Shown here in pieces: positions 35,959 through 44,859 of a stretch of DNA of 64,000 bases (position 1 is the stretch's first letter; the number at the start of each line of letters is the position of its first letter). The DNA comes from Ezakiella peruensis (GTDB lineage: Bacteria > Bacillota > Clostridia > Tissierellales > Peptoniphilaceae): assembly GCF_900215725.1 (NCBI RefSeq), contig NZ_LT962469.1, forward strand, positions 659,365-723,364. The letters are read 5' to 3'. A model generated the notes under the pieces. That model did not search any database. It was not told the DNA's origin and worked only from the letters and a program-made list of their open reading frames with translations. The position numbers and the translations under genes were made by a program.

Positions 35959-37498
35959 AAGACTTGAGGCTATGCTCAAGGGAGATATAAGGCGGTCTAA
36001 AGTAGCACAGATAAGGATCAAGAGGGGTTACAAGAAAGCCTTTCAGCTGATCGAAGATGATATTGCAAAGTATGTAGCCAGGTTATCAAATGACCTAGAG
36101 TTGGACCTTAAGACCTTAAAAAGAAAGATGACCAAGGATGAGATATATGCCCTTGCTTCAAGTTTAGGCAATGAAGAGGATGTTATGTCCAGATATGAGA
36201 ATTTATCCTATGCTGAGGCAATAAGGCTGGAGATGGTTAAGAATGTTAAAGATATGGCCAAGGAAAATGAGAGCTTGATTTTTGAAAACTTATTCAAGAC
36301 CTATGAGCACAATTATTACAGTGCATCTTATCTTTTGTATAGGACTATGGATGATTTTTCTTTTACAAAGAGGGTGACGAGAGAGTATTTTGATTGGATG
36401 GCAAAAAAGCCGTGGACCTCTGATGGCAAGACTTTTTCTAATAGAATATGGAAGGACCAAGAGACCTTGGTTGATGAGTTATACAAGGAATTTATTGTTG
36501 CTGCGACTAGGGGGGCAAACTTCAAAGAAGCCTCTAGGAGAATGTCAAGGAAGATGAATGTTAGCTACAAGAAATGCTTGAGGCTTTTAAACACTGAGGA
36601 CAGTTTTTTCTCTAACAAGGCAGTTATGGATGCTTACAAGAAAACAACAGCTGATGAGTATATGATACTGGCAACACTTGACAGGCGGACTTGTGAGATA
36701 TGTGGCAGCCAAGATACCATGCACTATGAGATTAAAGATGCTAAGATTGGTGTAAATATGCCGCCATTTCATCCAAATTGCAGGTGCACAACAACAGTCT
36801 ATTTTGAAGACGACGACTTGCCAAGCGAAAGAATGATGAGGGATGAAAATGGCAAGAGCGTCAAGACTGATTATATGTCCTATGATGAGTGGAAGAAGAA
36901 ATATGTAGATGATATTTCAGATGAATTCAAAGATATGACTGTTGAAGAAATTGCCAGGGCTTATGGATATGATCCACTCAAACCATCAAAGGTTGTAAGT
37001 GTATTAAGAAAAGAGTCTAAAGGCTGGATTGATAAGTTAACTGATGACGAAAAAAGAGCAATCAATAAATACACATATAACGGGGTTGATAAGGATGGAT
37101 TGAGATTGTTTGAAAAAATTAATGGGTATCTAGAAGGTAGATATAAGCCAGTTGATAAAAAAGAAGAGATTATGCTGTTAAATAATGCTTCTAACATTGC
37201 TGATGGATTATTGAAGAATACATTGAAACATGATATAATCGTATACAGGAATGATATTAATCCAGGCAATTTGGAAGGTACTGTTGAAAAGTTTTTAAGT
37301 ACATCAGTAACAATGAAAGGCACAACAGGTACTAGACCAAATGTAGCAATTATCATTCCTAGGGGTACAAATGGAGCTTATATTGAAGGTTTAGCTGATG
37401 ACAAGTTTAAAAAACAGAGAGAGTTTTTACTAAACCAAGATACAGCTTTGAAAAAACTATGTACAAATGATAAAATGTCAATATATATAGTGAGGTGA
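35933..37498 (+). CDS. MuF/SPP1 gp7 minor head protein fused to an ADP-ribosyltransferase toxin domain
   Basis: A 521-aa protein. The first about 330 residues are a MuF-type minor head protein with the conserved CEICGSQDTMHYE and PPFHPNCRCTT cluster near residues 250-285. The C-terminal about 150 residues look like an ADP-ribosyltransferase exoenzyme: Arg439 in VYRND, Ser-Thr-Ser 456-458 in FLSTS, and Gln-x-Glu 495-497 in QREFLL. The fusion matches the known MuF polymorphic toxins, which would be injected with phage DNA or act between cells. Confidence 0.88.
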   Translation: MKKQDYFNKRLEAMLKGDIRRSKVAQIRIKRGYKKAFQLIEDDIAKYVARLSNDLELDLKTLKRKMTKDEIYALASSLGNEEDVMSRYENLSYAEAIRLEMVKNVKDMAKENESLIFENLFKTYEHNYYSASYLLYRTMDDFSFTKRVTREYFDWMAKKPWTSDGKTFSNRIWKDQETLVDELYKEFIVAATRGANFKEASRRMSRKMNVSYKKCLRLLNTEDSFFSNKAVMDAYKKTTADEYMILATLDRRTCEICGSQDTMHYEIKDAKIGVNMPPFHPNCRCTTTVYFEDDDLPSERMMRDENGKSVKTDYMSYDEWKKKYVDDISDEFKDMTVEEIARAYGYDPLKPSKVVSVLRKESKGWIDKLTDDEKRAINKYTYNGVDKDGLRLFEKINGYLEGRYKPVDKKEEIMLLNNASNIADGLLKNTLKHDIIVYRNDINPGNLEGTVEKFLSTSVTMKGTTGTRPNVAIIIPRGTNGAYIEGLADDKFKKQREFLLNQDTALKKLCTNDKMSIYIVR

Positions 37499-37504
37499 TT
37501 TTAA

Positions 37505-37678
37505 ATGAAAGAGGTATTAACGGATAAAAAAGTTGCTGAGATTATTCAAGCAAGATATGACTCGGAAAGTTATCACGAATTAACACCTGAGCAAAAAAAA
37601 CGAGGGGAAGAAAATAGAAAAAAACTTGATGAGTTTATGAGAAAAAGAAGAGAGCAAAGGGAAAAAGAAGCACACTAA
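37505..37678 (+). CDS. Small charged protein, candidate immunity to the MuF ART toxin
   Basis: A 57-aa highly charged helical protein (MKEVLTDKKVAEIIQARYD..., RKRREQREKEAH) beginning six bases after the MuF-ART stop and ending in the same terminator. Immunity is inferred from position only; similar short, acidic-basic helical ORFs can also be antitoxins. Confidence 0.6.
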   Translation: MKEVLTDKKVAEIIQARYDSESYHELTPEQKKRGEENRKKLDEFMRKRREQREKEAH

Positions 37679-37701
37679 ATAGATTTTAGATGTGCTTTTT
37701 T
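37668..37701 (+). terminator. Terminator after the MuF-ART/immunity pair
   Basis: AAGCACA, 16-base loop, TGTGCTT with T5. It interrupts the late operon between MuF and scaffold genes. Confidence 0.7.
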
Positions 37702-37729
37702 AGTACTACAGCAGTATTATTGTATAATA

Positions 37730-37758
37730 TTGCATAATTTTTCGCAGTATGCTATAAT
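37730..37758 (+). promoter_or_regulatory. Promoter of the panA-like/toxin pair
   Basis: TTGCAT (37730-37735), 17 bp, TATAAT (37753-37758) with TGC extension, 21 bp upstream of the gene. A constitutive-looking promoter inside the late operon fits a lysogeny-expressed moron. Confidence 0.75.
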
Positions 37759-37778
37759 TTGATTAAGGAGGAGTGGAT

Positions 37779-38210
37779 ATGTATAAGGCTTTAGATATTG
37801 CTAGATATATTCTCTATATATATACTCAAATGGGACTACCAATAACTAATTTAAAATTACAAAAAATGCTTTATTTTGTTCAAAGAGAGTCTTTAAGAGT
37901 GAATGATGAGGCCATGTTTAAAGAAGTTATTGAAGCTTGGCAGTTTGGCCCAGTTGTTCCTGAAGTTTATTATAGATATGCTGGCTATGGGGGCATGAAA
38001 ATTGAAGTTTTTGAAGACCCTAAAATCTATATAAATTCAAATGATATTAATTTAATTGATAATGTTATAGAGCGATATAAAAATCAAAATCCTTGGCTCA
38101 TGGTTGACGAGACCCACTCTAGAGGTCTTGCATGGGATAGAGCTTGTAGCAACTGTCAAAGTTTTTACCATCCAATTATTTCTTTAGAAGAGATTAAAAA
38201 TTATGGATAA
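37779..38210 (+). CDS. Panacea-domain (DUF4065/SocA-like) antitoxin
   Basis: A 143-aa protein with LDIARYILYIYTQMGLPITNLKLQKMLYFVQRE and EAWQFGPVVPEVYYRY, hallmarks of the Panacea/GepA family, which act as antitoxins to many unrelated toxins. I start at ATG 37779, after AAGGAGG; an upstream GTG would add two residues. Overlaps the following gene by eight bases. Confidence 0.88.
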   Translation: MYKALDIARYILYIYTQMGLPITNLKLQKMLYFVQRESLRVNDEAMFKEVIEAWQFGPVVPEVYYRYAGYGGMKIEVFEDPKIYINSNDINLIDNVIERYKNQNPWLMVDETHSRGLAWDRACSNCQSFYHPIISLEEIKNYG

Positions 38211-38871
38211 TAAAGATAATTTAATATTTGAATTTTTGAACAATATAGCTGATGATGAGAATTTGATTAATAACAATCAATTCAATGTAGAAAGATTAGA
38301 TATTATATGCAATAAATTAAAAGATATATACTCTGATGATTATAGGCATAAGTATTCTAGTATATTTACATTTATAACGGATATTAATAATAAAGAAAAT
38401 GCCGAACGGCTTATTAATAATCTTATAAATAATTTGAATTGTATTAATGAATATTTTGAAGAAAAAACATGTAATTTAGATGATGATACTAAAAAATCTT
38501 TTAAAAAATTGCTGGATCATGTAAATTTAGATGTATCAAGGATAAACTATCTTAAAGGTTTATTAGATTTATCTAAAAGCAAGTTAGAAGAAGTCAAAAA
38601 AGATGCTGTGGAAAATCAAGAAAAATTAAATGAGCAAACAAATATACTTAGTAATAAGGTCGATAGGCACACTTATGATATGATTGGAGTTGCATCATTA
38701 ATATTCTCTGCTTTTTCACTTATGTCAATTAATGTTACATTGTTTGCAGCTATTTCGAGCAGAGAAGGAATTAGCATCTTGAATATAATACTTTTAACAT
38801 TCCTATTTAATCTTATTACAGTCACATCTATTTTTGTTATATATAAGATGATTAAAGGTATAGCAAAATAG
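38203..38871 (+). CDS. Membrane protein, candidate PanT-type toxin
   Basis: A 222-aa protein: an acidic helical body with coiled coil (about residues 105-155), then two hydrophobic segments (about 162-184 and 190-215) and a basic tail. It is translationally coupled to the Panacea gene and ends in a terminator. Membrane-spanning toxins paired with Panacea antitoxins are known; no sequence family is recognised here. Confidence 0.7.
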   Translation: MDNKDNLIFEFLNNIADDENLINNNQFNVERLDIICNKLKDIYSDDYRHKYSSIFTFITDINNKENAERLINNLINNLNCINEYFEEKTCNLDDDTKKSFKKLLDHVNLDVSRINYLKGLLDLSKSKLEEVKKDAVENQEKLNEQTNILSNKVDRHTYDMIGVASLIFSAFSLMSINVTLFAAISSREGISILNIILLTFLFNLITVTSIFVIYKMIKGIAK

Positions 38872-38904
38872 TAGTATATTTTGTTATATAGAAATATTAA
38901 ACTA

Positions 38905-38927
38905 AGGCACAGTGATGTGTCTTTTTT
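38905..38927 (+). terminator. Terminator of the Panacea pair
   Basis: GGCACA-GTGA-TGTGTC (one G-U pair) followed by T6, 34 bp after the toxin gene stop. Confidence 0.65.
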
Positions 38928-38930
38928 ATT

Positions 38931-38987
38931 GCTTGCAATCGTGAGTTAATTGTGCGAAAAGTTACGAGAAATAGCTATATTGCAAGC
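38931..38987. repeat. Inverted and direct repeats upstream of scaffold
   Basis: GCTTGCAAT at 38931-38939 faces ATTGCAAGC at 38979-38987 (perfect 9-bp inverted repeat). Both arms are followed or joined by AATCGTGA. Meaning unknown; it may mark the insertion site of the toxin-antitoxin unit or be regulatory. Confidence 0.5.
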
Positions 38988-39029
38988 TTTAATCGTGAAT
39001 AATCGTTTAAAAATTAAATAAGTTTTATT

Positions 39030-39065
39030 AAGTAGTTGTCGACACTCTGTCGATAGCTGCTTTTT
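39030..39065 (+). terminator. Long hairpin upstream of the scaffold gene
   Basis: A 15-pair stem (three G-U pairs) centred on GTCGACA-CTC-TGTCGAT, followed by T5. It could end upstream transcription or modulate late read-through to scaffold and capsid genes. Confidence 0.65.
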
Positions 39066-39115
39066 AAATATAATCTCGAGACAAAACTCGTAAAAATGTG
39101 AAAGGAAGTGTTTTT

Positions 39116-39655
39116 ATGACAAGAGAATTTTTAAAGGGATTGGGTTTAACTGATGAGGCCATCGATAAGGTTATGGCTGAGTATGGCAAGAATATCAATC
39201 AGTTAAAGGTTGAGAATGAAGAGCTAAGGGAAAAGTCCAAGGGCATTGACGATTTAGAAAAGACAAAGAAGGACCTGGAGGCTGAGCTTAAAAAGGCAAA
39301 TGATGATTTAAAGGCATCAGGAGACAAGCTAAAAGAAACCGAGTCAGGCTTTGCCAAGTACAAGAATGATGTCCGTCTTGACAAGGCATTGAAGGGCGCA
39401 GGCTTTAAGTCTTCAGATATTGCAAAGAGGCTTATTGATGTGGATAAGCTAAAGTTTGACGACGAGGACAAGATTGAGGGCCTTGATGAAGCCATTGAAG
39501 CTCTGAAAAAGTCCAACGCCTATCTTTTTGAAAGTGACGAGTCACAAAATGTAGATGAAGGCAGTGGGTCAATGACTTCACACAAGCCTGAATCAAGTAG
39601 CGGCGAGCCAAAATCTATGATGGCAAGCCAGATTGATGATGTTTTTAATAGTTAA
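39116..39655 (+). CDS. Capsid scaffold protein (phage GP20 family)
   Basis: A 179-aa acidic coiled-coil protein (heptads about residues 25-85) just before the capsid gene, the normal scaffold position, with the GP20-like MTREFLKGLGLTDEAIDKVM start. ATG 39116 follows AGGAAGTG. Confidence 0.85.
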   Translation: MTREFLKGLGLTDEAIDKVMAEYGKNINQLKVENEELREKSKGIDDLEKTKKDLEAELKKANDDLKASGDKLKETESGFAKYKNDVRLDKALKGAGFKSSDIAKRLIDVDKLKFDDEDKIEGLDEAIEALKKSNAYLFESDESQNVDEGSGSMTSHKPESSSGEPKSMMASQIDDVFNS

Positions 39656-39667
39656 GGAGGTAATTAA

Positions 39668-40585
39668 ATGACTATTAACACAATTGAGTACGCAAAATTA
39701 ATGCAAAAAAAGCTTGATCAAGCTGCTATTATTGGAGCTACATCAGGCTGGATGGAAGCAAACGCAGGGGAAGTTATTTATAACGGTGGCGATGAGGTTA
39801 AAATTCCTACAATGACCACAGCTGGCCTAGCAGACTATGACAGAGACAAGGGTTTTGTCCAAGGTGGTATTTCTGTTAAATACAATACCTATACACTTAC
39901 TCAAGATAGGGGTAGGACCTTTATGATTGATGCTATGGATCTTGATGAGTCAGGTTTTGTTGCAACATCAGCAAATGCTATTAAGGTTTTCCAATCTGAA
40001 CAAATGATTCCTGAAATTGATTCATACAGGTATTCAAAGATTGCTGCAATTGCAGAAAAGGCTGGACAAAACGAAGCTCTTGCACTTACAGCTGACAATG
40101 TTGTTAATAAGCTTTTAGAGCACATTATGGCCATCCAAGACCAAATTGGATATGACAAAAACCTTGTCATTACAATTGCTGGTAAGGCATGGGCCCTTTT
40201 AAATAACTCAAGCGAATTTAAGAGAGGTATTGCTGTGGATAACTTTAAGCAAGGACAAGTTAATACACGAGTATATAACTTAAATGGCAATATCATTAAA
40301 CCAGCACCTGCAGGCAGAATGAAGACCAAATATGAAAGCCTTGATGGAACTACATCAGGTCAAGAAAAGGGCGGTTTAAAGGCAGCTGACGATGCAAAGG
40401 ATATCAACTGGATTATTACTCCTCAATCAGTTCCTATTGCTATTTCAAAAACTGATAAATTAAGAGTATTTACTCCTGATGTTAACCAACAAGCAGATGC
40501 TTATAAGATTGACTTTAGGGTTTACCATGATCTATGGATCAAAAAAGGCGACGAAAAATCAATCTTTGTATGTACAGGAGCTTAG
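39668..40585 (+). CDS. Major capsid protein
   Basis: A 305-aa protein after scaffold and before connectors. Features such as GGDEVKIPTMTTAGLADYDRD and DRGRTFMIDAMDLDE are those of Firmicute phage coat proteins with the HK97-like fold. Strong AAGGAGGT ribosome site. Confidence 0.9.
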   Translation: MTINTIEYAKLMQKKLDQAAIIGATSGWMEANAGEVIYNGGDEVKIPTMTTAGLADYDRDKGFVQGGISVKYNTYTLTQDRGRTFMIDAMDLDESGFVATSANAIKVFQSEQMIPEIDSYRYSKIAAIAEKAGQNEALALTADNVVNKLLEHIMAIQDQIGYDKNLVITIAGKAWALLNNSSEFKRGIAVDNFKQGQVNTRVYNLNGNIIKPAPAGRMKTKYESLDGTTSGQEKGGLKAADDAKDINWIITPQSVPIAISKTDKLRVFTPDVNQQADAYKIDFRVYHDLWIKKGDEKSIFVCTGA

Positions 40586-40587
40586 TT

Positions 40588-40836
40588 ATGAAGCTAGTTA
40601 AAGATAATATTGTTAAAATAACAGATGATCCAGTCAAAATCGAAAAGCTATTAGCTATGGATTATGAAATTGTAGGAGTAGAGGTTGTAGAAGAAGCTGA
40701 AGACAAAGAAGTTGAAGACAAAAAGGCTGAAGATAAAGAAGCAGCTGAAGTTGTCAACGAAGAAACAGAGGCTGTAGAAGAAGTAGAAAAGGCAGAGGCT
40801 AAGAAAACCAAGAAGACTACATCAAATAAAAAGTAG
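40588..40836 (+). CDS. Small acidic/basic tail protein after capsid, unknown
   Basis: An 82-aa ORF from ATG 40588. After a beta-like N-terminus it is low-complexity Glu/Lys/Ala and ends in KKTKKTTSNKK. Such genes after capsid are common in Firmicute phages; possibly a head-decoration or unassigned protein. Confidence 0.6.
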   Translation: MKLVKDNIVKITDDPVKIEKLLAMDYEIVGVEVVEEAEDKEVEDKKAEDKEAAEVVNEETEAVEEVEKAEAKKTKKTTSNKK

Positions 40837-40844
40837 GTGATAGT

Positions 40845-41309
40845 ATGAGCGAAGAGCTTATTTTAAAGACTATTAACGAAAATCTAATCGATGATGAGGT
40901 TAACTTCATCAAAGAGGCAACTTTAAAGGCTCTTGGGAAGCTTAATGCTTATGGTTACGAGGATGTGGATGTTAAAAGTCTTACTATGGCGGCCCTTGAG
41001 GTTAGGGAGTTTATCTTAAACTATTGCAACATAGATAAGATACCTAGGGGTCTATTGTATACCTGGGTCAATATGACCTGTGCCAGCTATCTTGATTTAT
41101 ATATCATTAAAAATTATGTAAATATAGATGAAGGAGCTGACAATGCTGCAATAACAGGTGCATTGGCATCTATAACCGAGGGTGATGTGTCTGTCACCTA
41201 TAAAGACAGTACATCTAGTGATAAGATACTCAATGCTAAGGCCCTTGTAGGCTCTCTTATGAGTGGATATAGGGCCTATCTTACCAGGTATAGGAAATTA
41301 GCATGGTAG
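40845..41309 (+). CDS. Head-tail connector (gp6/DUF3199-like)
   Basis: A 154-aa helical protein in the first connector position after the capsid. Identity rests on order and helical pattern (AALEVREFILNYCN). Overlaps the next gene by seven bases. Confidence 0.75.
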   Translation: MSEELILKTINENLIDDEVNFIKEATLKALGKLNAYGYEDVDVKSLTMAALEVREFILNYCNIDKIPRGLLYTWVNMTCASYLDLYIIKNYVNIDEGADNAAITGALASITEGDVSVTYKDSTSSDKILNAKALVGSLMSGYRAYLTRYRKLAW

Positions 41310-41662
41310 ATATTTTTAAAAGTATAAAAGAAAATGCCGAGAGCTTGATGAAATCATCAGGCTCTTTATATCTTAAGACTGAAAGCGTAGATGACGAAGG
41401 CTATACCAGAGAAAGCTACGAGCCTGTGTCAGATTTTAAGTGCAGGCTAAGCTTTGAGACTACTAGCTATGATTTAGATGATAAGAATGCTAAGTCAGAC
41501 TCAGGGATGACTCTTTTTACTCCTTATGAGGTCCTTTTAGAAGAGGGATCACTGGTTAAGGTCAGGCAAAATGAAGTTGATTATTATCTTGTGACTAGCA
41601 AGGTCAAGGCTTACTCATCTCATAGAGAGTACAAGGTAAAAGAGGTGGACAGATGGCTATAA
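41303..41662 (+). CDS. Head-closure/adaptor protein
   Basis: A 119-aa beta-rich protein in the head-closure position (DUF3599/YqbH-like). Assigned by order; overlaps the next gene by 10 bases. Confidence 0.7.
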   Translation: MVDIFKSIKENAESLMKSSGSLYLKTESVDDEGYTRESYEPVSDFKCRLSFETTSYDLDDKNAKSDSGMTLFTPYEVLLEEGSLVKVRQNEVDYYLVTSKVKAYSSHREYKVKEVDRWL

Positions 41663-42057
41663 ATGTAAATTTATCAGGCTTAAAAGACCTAAGTTCAAGG
41701 CTAAAGTCCAGTGGAAAATCTATGGATGAGCTTTTAAGCAAGGTCCTTGAAGATATTGCGGCAGAAGTCATTAAAGAAGCAAAGGATTTGACTCCTGTGG
41801 ATAGTGGACTTTTAAGAAGGAGCTATTTCTCCAGTTTTAGAAAGGATATGGATGGCTCCTATATTTGTGAGGTCTACAACAACACGGCCTATGCACGCTT
41901 TGTGGAAAAGGGCCATAGGATTGTATCAAATGGGGTTACCATTGGCTGGGTTGACGGGGTTTTTATGCTTAAAATATCCGAGCAGAGGGTTAAGAGAGAC
42001 CTGGATAGGTATGTTAAAAGGTCTGTGGACAGGTATTTAAAGGAGCTGGTCAAATGA
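41653..42057 (+). CDS. HK97 gp10-like tail-completion protein
   Basis: A 134-aa protein with EVIKEAKDLTPVDSGLLRRSY and NNTAYARFVEKGHR, the clear HK97-gp10 family signature. Confidence 0.9.
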   Translation: MAINVNLSGLKDLSSRLKSSGKSMDELLSKVLEDIAAEVIKEAKDLTPVDSGLLRRSYFSSFRKDMDGSYICEVYNNTAYARFVEKGHRIVSNGVTIGWVDGVFMLKISEQRVKRDLDRYVKRSVDRYLKELVK

Positions 42058-42509
42058 ATTATAGGATTGATGATAGGCTGATTAAAAATGTAAACAAAAG
42101 TCTTAAATCTAGCTTTGGAGAGCTGACTTTTTATGAAAATAATGTCCTTAAGGGTTTAAAGACTCCATGTATATTTTTAAGAATTGCAGATACTTCAATT
42201 AAAAGGCTCTTGAATGACAGGCTTAAATTTGACTTTATAGTCAGTGCGACTTATGTGCCTGAAAAAGAGAATTTTAAGAAGAAATTCCCTACTAATATCC
42301 AAGATATTCAAATGAAGCTCTTGGCTGCTTTAGAAAAGATAGACACAGAGACAGGATCCGTATATGCAAGTTATGTGAGCTGCGAGACTAATTATGATGA
42401 ATTTGGCCTAACGATAAACGCTATGGCGACATACTCAATAACTTATCACACAGTCAGAGATAAGAATTACATGCTTAAGCTGGTTGAAGAAGGGAGCGTT
42501 AAAGATTGA
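42054..42509 (+). CDS. Tail terminator-like protein (YqbJ/XkdJ position)
   Basis: A 151-aa protein in the tail-terminator slot between gp10-like and sheath genes. ATGA overlap with the previous gene. DUF6838-type members occupy this spot; sequence alone is not decisive. Confidence 0.7.
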   Translation: MNYRIDDRLIKNVNKSLKSSFGELTFYENNVLKGLKTPCIFLRIADTSIKRLLNDRLKFDFIVSATYVPEKENFKKKFPTNIQDIQMKLLAALEKIDTETGSVYASYVSCETNYDEFGLTINAMATYSITYHTVRDKNYMLKLVEEGSVKD

Positions 42510-42676
42510 AGAAAGAAGTGGAAGCAAGGTACACAAAAGAAGACATCAAAAATGCAATCAGCCTTGATTACAATGTTGATGTTTTAGATGTGGTCCTAGA
42601 AGACGGAGAAGCTTATATCTTAAATGAGGTGGATAAGCTTTATAAAGATTTTATTAAGAAAAAGGAGGTTAAATAA
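42506..42676 (+). CDS. Small protein before sheath
   Basis: A 56-aa ORF beginning at TTG 42506, overlapping the previous stop (TTGA) and the sheath ATG (TAATG). AGGGAG precedes the start. Acidic, helical. A small gene here is common in PBSX-type tails (XkdJ-like). Confidence 0.6.
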   Translation: MKKEVEARYTKEDIKNAISLDYNVDVLDVVLEDGEAYILNEVDKLYKDFIKKKEVK

Positions 42677-43983
42677 TGCTAGGTGGAGGAAATTTTTTAA
42701 CTCAAAACAAGGTTTTACCAGGCACCTATATTAACTTTGTGTCAGTAAGAAGGCCATCAAATATTTTTGGCGAAAGAGGTTATGCCACTTTTGCTATGCC
42801 GCTAAGCTGGGGAGATGAACTCATTACCCTATCCAAGGATGAGCTGCAAAAAGATAGCCTGAAGCTACTGGGTCTATCTTATGATGATGACCGATTGAGA
42901 CCAGTTAGAGAGGTTTTATTAAATGCAAAGACACTTTATTTATATAGACTTAATGGCAGGGGAGAAAAGGCAAAAAATACCATAAATGGCCTGACTTTGA
43001 CTGCAAAGTATGCTGGTGCTGCTGGCAATAATATTGAAGTTGCCTTTAAGGAAGATATTGACAATAAAGACAATATTATTTTTGATCTATACTTCTTTGG
43101 CAGAAAGGTCTTAAGTGAAAAGGTTAAAAAGACAGAGGCTATTCCAAGTAATGATTATATAGATATAAGCGGCAAGGCTAATTATACAGACCTAAGTGGA
43201 GAGCCAAAGGCCCTGCAAGGCGGTACAGATAAAGAAGTTAAAGCTGAAGACCATAGTGAATACTTAAAGACTATTGAGAGCTATTACTTCAATACCATTG
43301 GCTATGCAGGCTCTGATGACAAGATTAAGAGCCTCTATGTAAGCTTTGTAAAGAGAATGAGAGACGAGGTTGGCAAGAAGTGCCAAGCAGTCTTACACAA
43401 AAAGGCTGCTAATTATGAGGGTGTAATTAATGTTACGAGCTCAGCCAAGGAAGAGCCAGCAGGCTTTGTATATTATGTGCTGGGTGTTTCTGCTGGCTGC
43501 GATGTTAACAAGGGCCTAGATAATAGCTTGTATTTAGGTGAGTATACTCTCTCAGACAAGCTTGCTCAAAGGGATCTTGAAAAGGCTATTATTAATGGAG
43601 AGTTTATTTTCCATAGGGATAATGATGACATCAGGATCCTTGAAGATATCAACTCATTTACTGAGTTTACCAAGGATAAAAATCATGACTTTGCTCAAAA
43701 CCAAGTTATTAGAGTCCTTGACCAAATTGCCATGGATATTGCCAAGATCTTTAACTCTATGTATATTGGCAAGGTACAAAACAACGAGGATGGAAGAATT
43801 AGCTTGTGGGCAGATATAACCAATCATGCAAAGACTCTTGAAAAGCTCGGAGCTATTGAAGATTTCGTGCCTGATGATGTTGTTGTTAAAGCTGGTCACG
43901 ATAAGGATACTGTTGAGGTTGATTATCTGGTTAAGCCTATTATGGTCATGAGAAAGCTTTATATGATCGTTAGGGTTAAATAA
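42676..43983 (+). CDS. Contractile tail sheath protein (XkdK-like)
   Basis: A 435-aa sheath with GGGNFLTQNKVLPGTYINFVS and IFGERGYATFAMPLSWG, typical of the PBSX/phi-CD27-like sheath family, which proves a contractile (myovirus-type) tail. Confidence 0.93.
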   Translation: MLGGGNFLTQNKVLPGTYINFVSVRRPSNIFGERGYATFAMPLSWGDELITLSKDELQKDSLKLLGLSYDDDRLRPVREVLLNAKTLYLYRLNGRGEKAKNTINGLTLTAKYAGAAGNNIEVAFKEDIDNKDNIIFDLYFFGRKVLSEKVKKTEAIPSNDYIDISGKANYTDLSGEPKALQGGTDKEVKAEDHSEYLKTIESYYFNTIGYAGSDDKIKSLYVSFVKRMRDEVGKKCQAVLHKKAANYEGVINVTSSAKEEPAGFVYYVLGVSAGCDVNKGLDNSLYLGEYTLSDKLAQRDLEKAIINGEFIFHRDNDDIRILEDINSFTEFTKDKNHDFAQNQVIRVLDQIAMDIAKIFNSMYIGKVQNNEDGRISLWADITNHAKTLEKLGAIEDFVPDDVVVKAGHDKDTVEVDYLVKPIMVMRKLYMIVRVK

Positions 43984-43994
43984 GGAGGTTTAAT

Positions 43995-44474
43995 ATGACT
44001 GAACAAAGAATTATGCCAGCTCATGAGGCTATTGATGGTCGACATGGTAGGGCTTATGCAACGATCAAGGGGAAGAGGTATTTGCTCTTTCAATTAAAAA
44101 ACTTTGATACAAAGACAGAGAAAAATAACATTGAACTTCAAAGGCTTGGGACTACTGTTGCAGGTAACTTAACCAGTGGCATTAAACTGGGTTGGGAAGC
44201 TGAAATGTATTACAACACAGATATTTTCAGAGCCCTTGCTTTAGAATATATAAAGACTGGCAAGGAAACATATTTTGACTTGCAAATCACCAATGATGAC
44301 CCTAACTCTACTGCAGGTAGGCATACAATTATCTTAAGGGATTGTAAGATTAATAATATTTCAATGGCACTTTTAAATGTCGACAATCAAGTTTTATCTG
44401 AAAAGGTTGATGGGACTTGTGAAGATATTGATGCACCAGAACTATTTAAAGTGTTGGAGGGAATGAATGAGTAG
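43995..44474 (+). CDS. Tail tube protein (XkdM-like)
   Basis: A 159-aa protein with IMPAHEAIDGRHGRAYATIKGKRYLLF, characteristic of PBSX-like inner tube proteins directly after sheath. Confidence 0.92.
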   Translation: MTEQRIMPAHEAIDGRHGRAYATIKGKRYLLFQLKNFDTKTEKNNIELQRLGTTVAGNLTSGIKLGWEAEMYYNTDIFRALALEYIKTGKETYFDLQITNDDPNSTAGRHTIILRDCKINNISMALLNVDNQVLSEKVDGTCEDIDAPELFKVLEGMNE

Positions 44475-44859
44475 ATTAGATAGCTTTTTAAAGGTCAATG
44501 TAAAGGATAGCGAAAGGACCAAGGATGTGTTAGTTTCAGATAGATTTGAAGCTCCTGTAACAATTAAACTCTTGAGCCCTAAAGAATTGTCGCGGTGTCA
44601 AGAAATGGCCGTGTCAATCAGGGGCAAGAAGCCTTATTTTGACTCAAATGTATACAATATGGAGATTTTAAAGGCTTCAATTGTAGAGCCTGATTTAAAA
44701 GATGCTCAGCTTCAAGACTCTTATGGAGTTATGAATGAGGAAGACCTTATTAACGAGATGTTTACTGGGGCAGAATTTGTAAGACTTACAACACTCATTA
44801 ATGAGTTTAACTCACTTGATGAAGGGGTTAATGAAAAGATTGACAAAGCAAAAAACTAA
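44467..44859 (+). CDS. Tail assembly chaperone, short form (XkdN-like)
   Basis: A 130-aa protein between tube and tape measure that ends at TAA 44857-44859 immediately after a slippery heptamer. Presumed to coat the tape-measure protein during assembly. Confidence 0.88.
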   Translation: MSRLDSFLKVNVKDSERTKDVLVSDRFEAPVTIKLLSPKELSRCQEMAVSIRGKKPYFDSNVYNMEILKASIVEPDLKDAQLQDSYGVMNEEDLINEMFTGAEFVRLTTLINEFNSLDEGVNEKIDKAKN

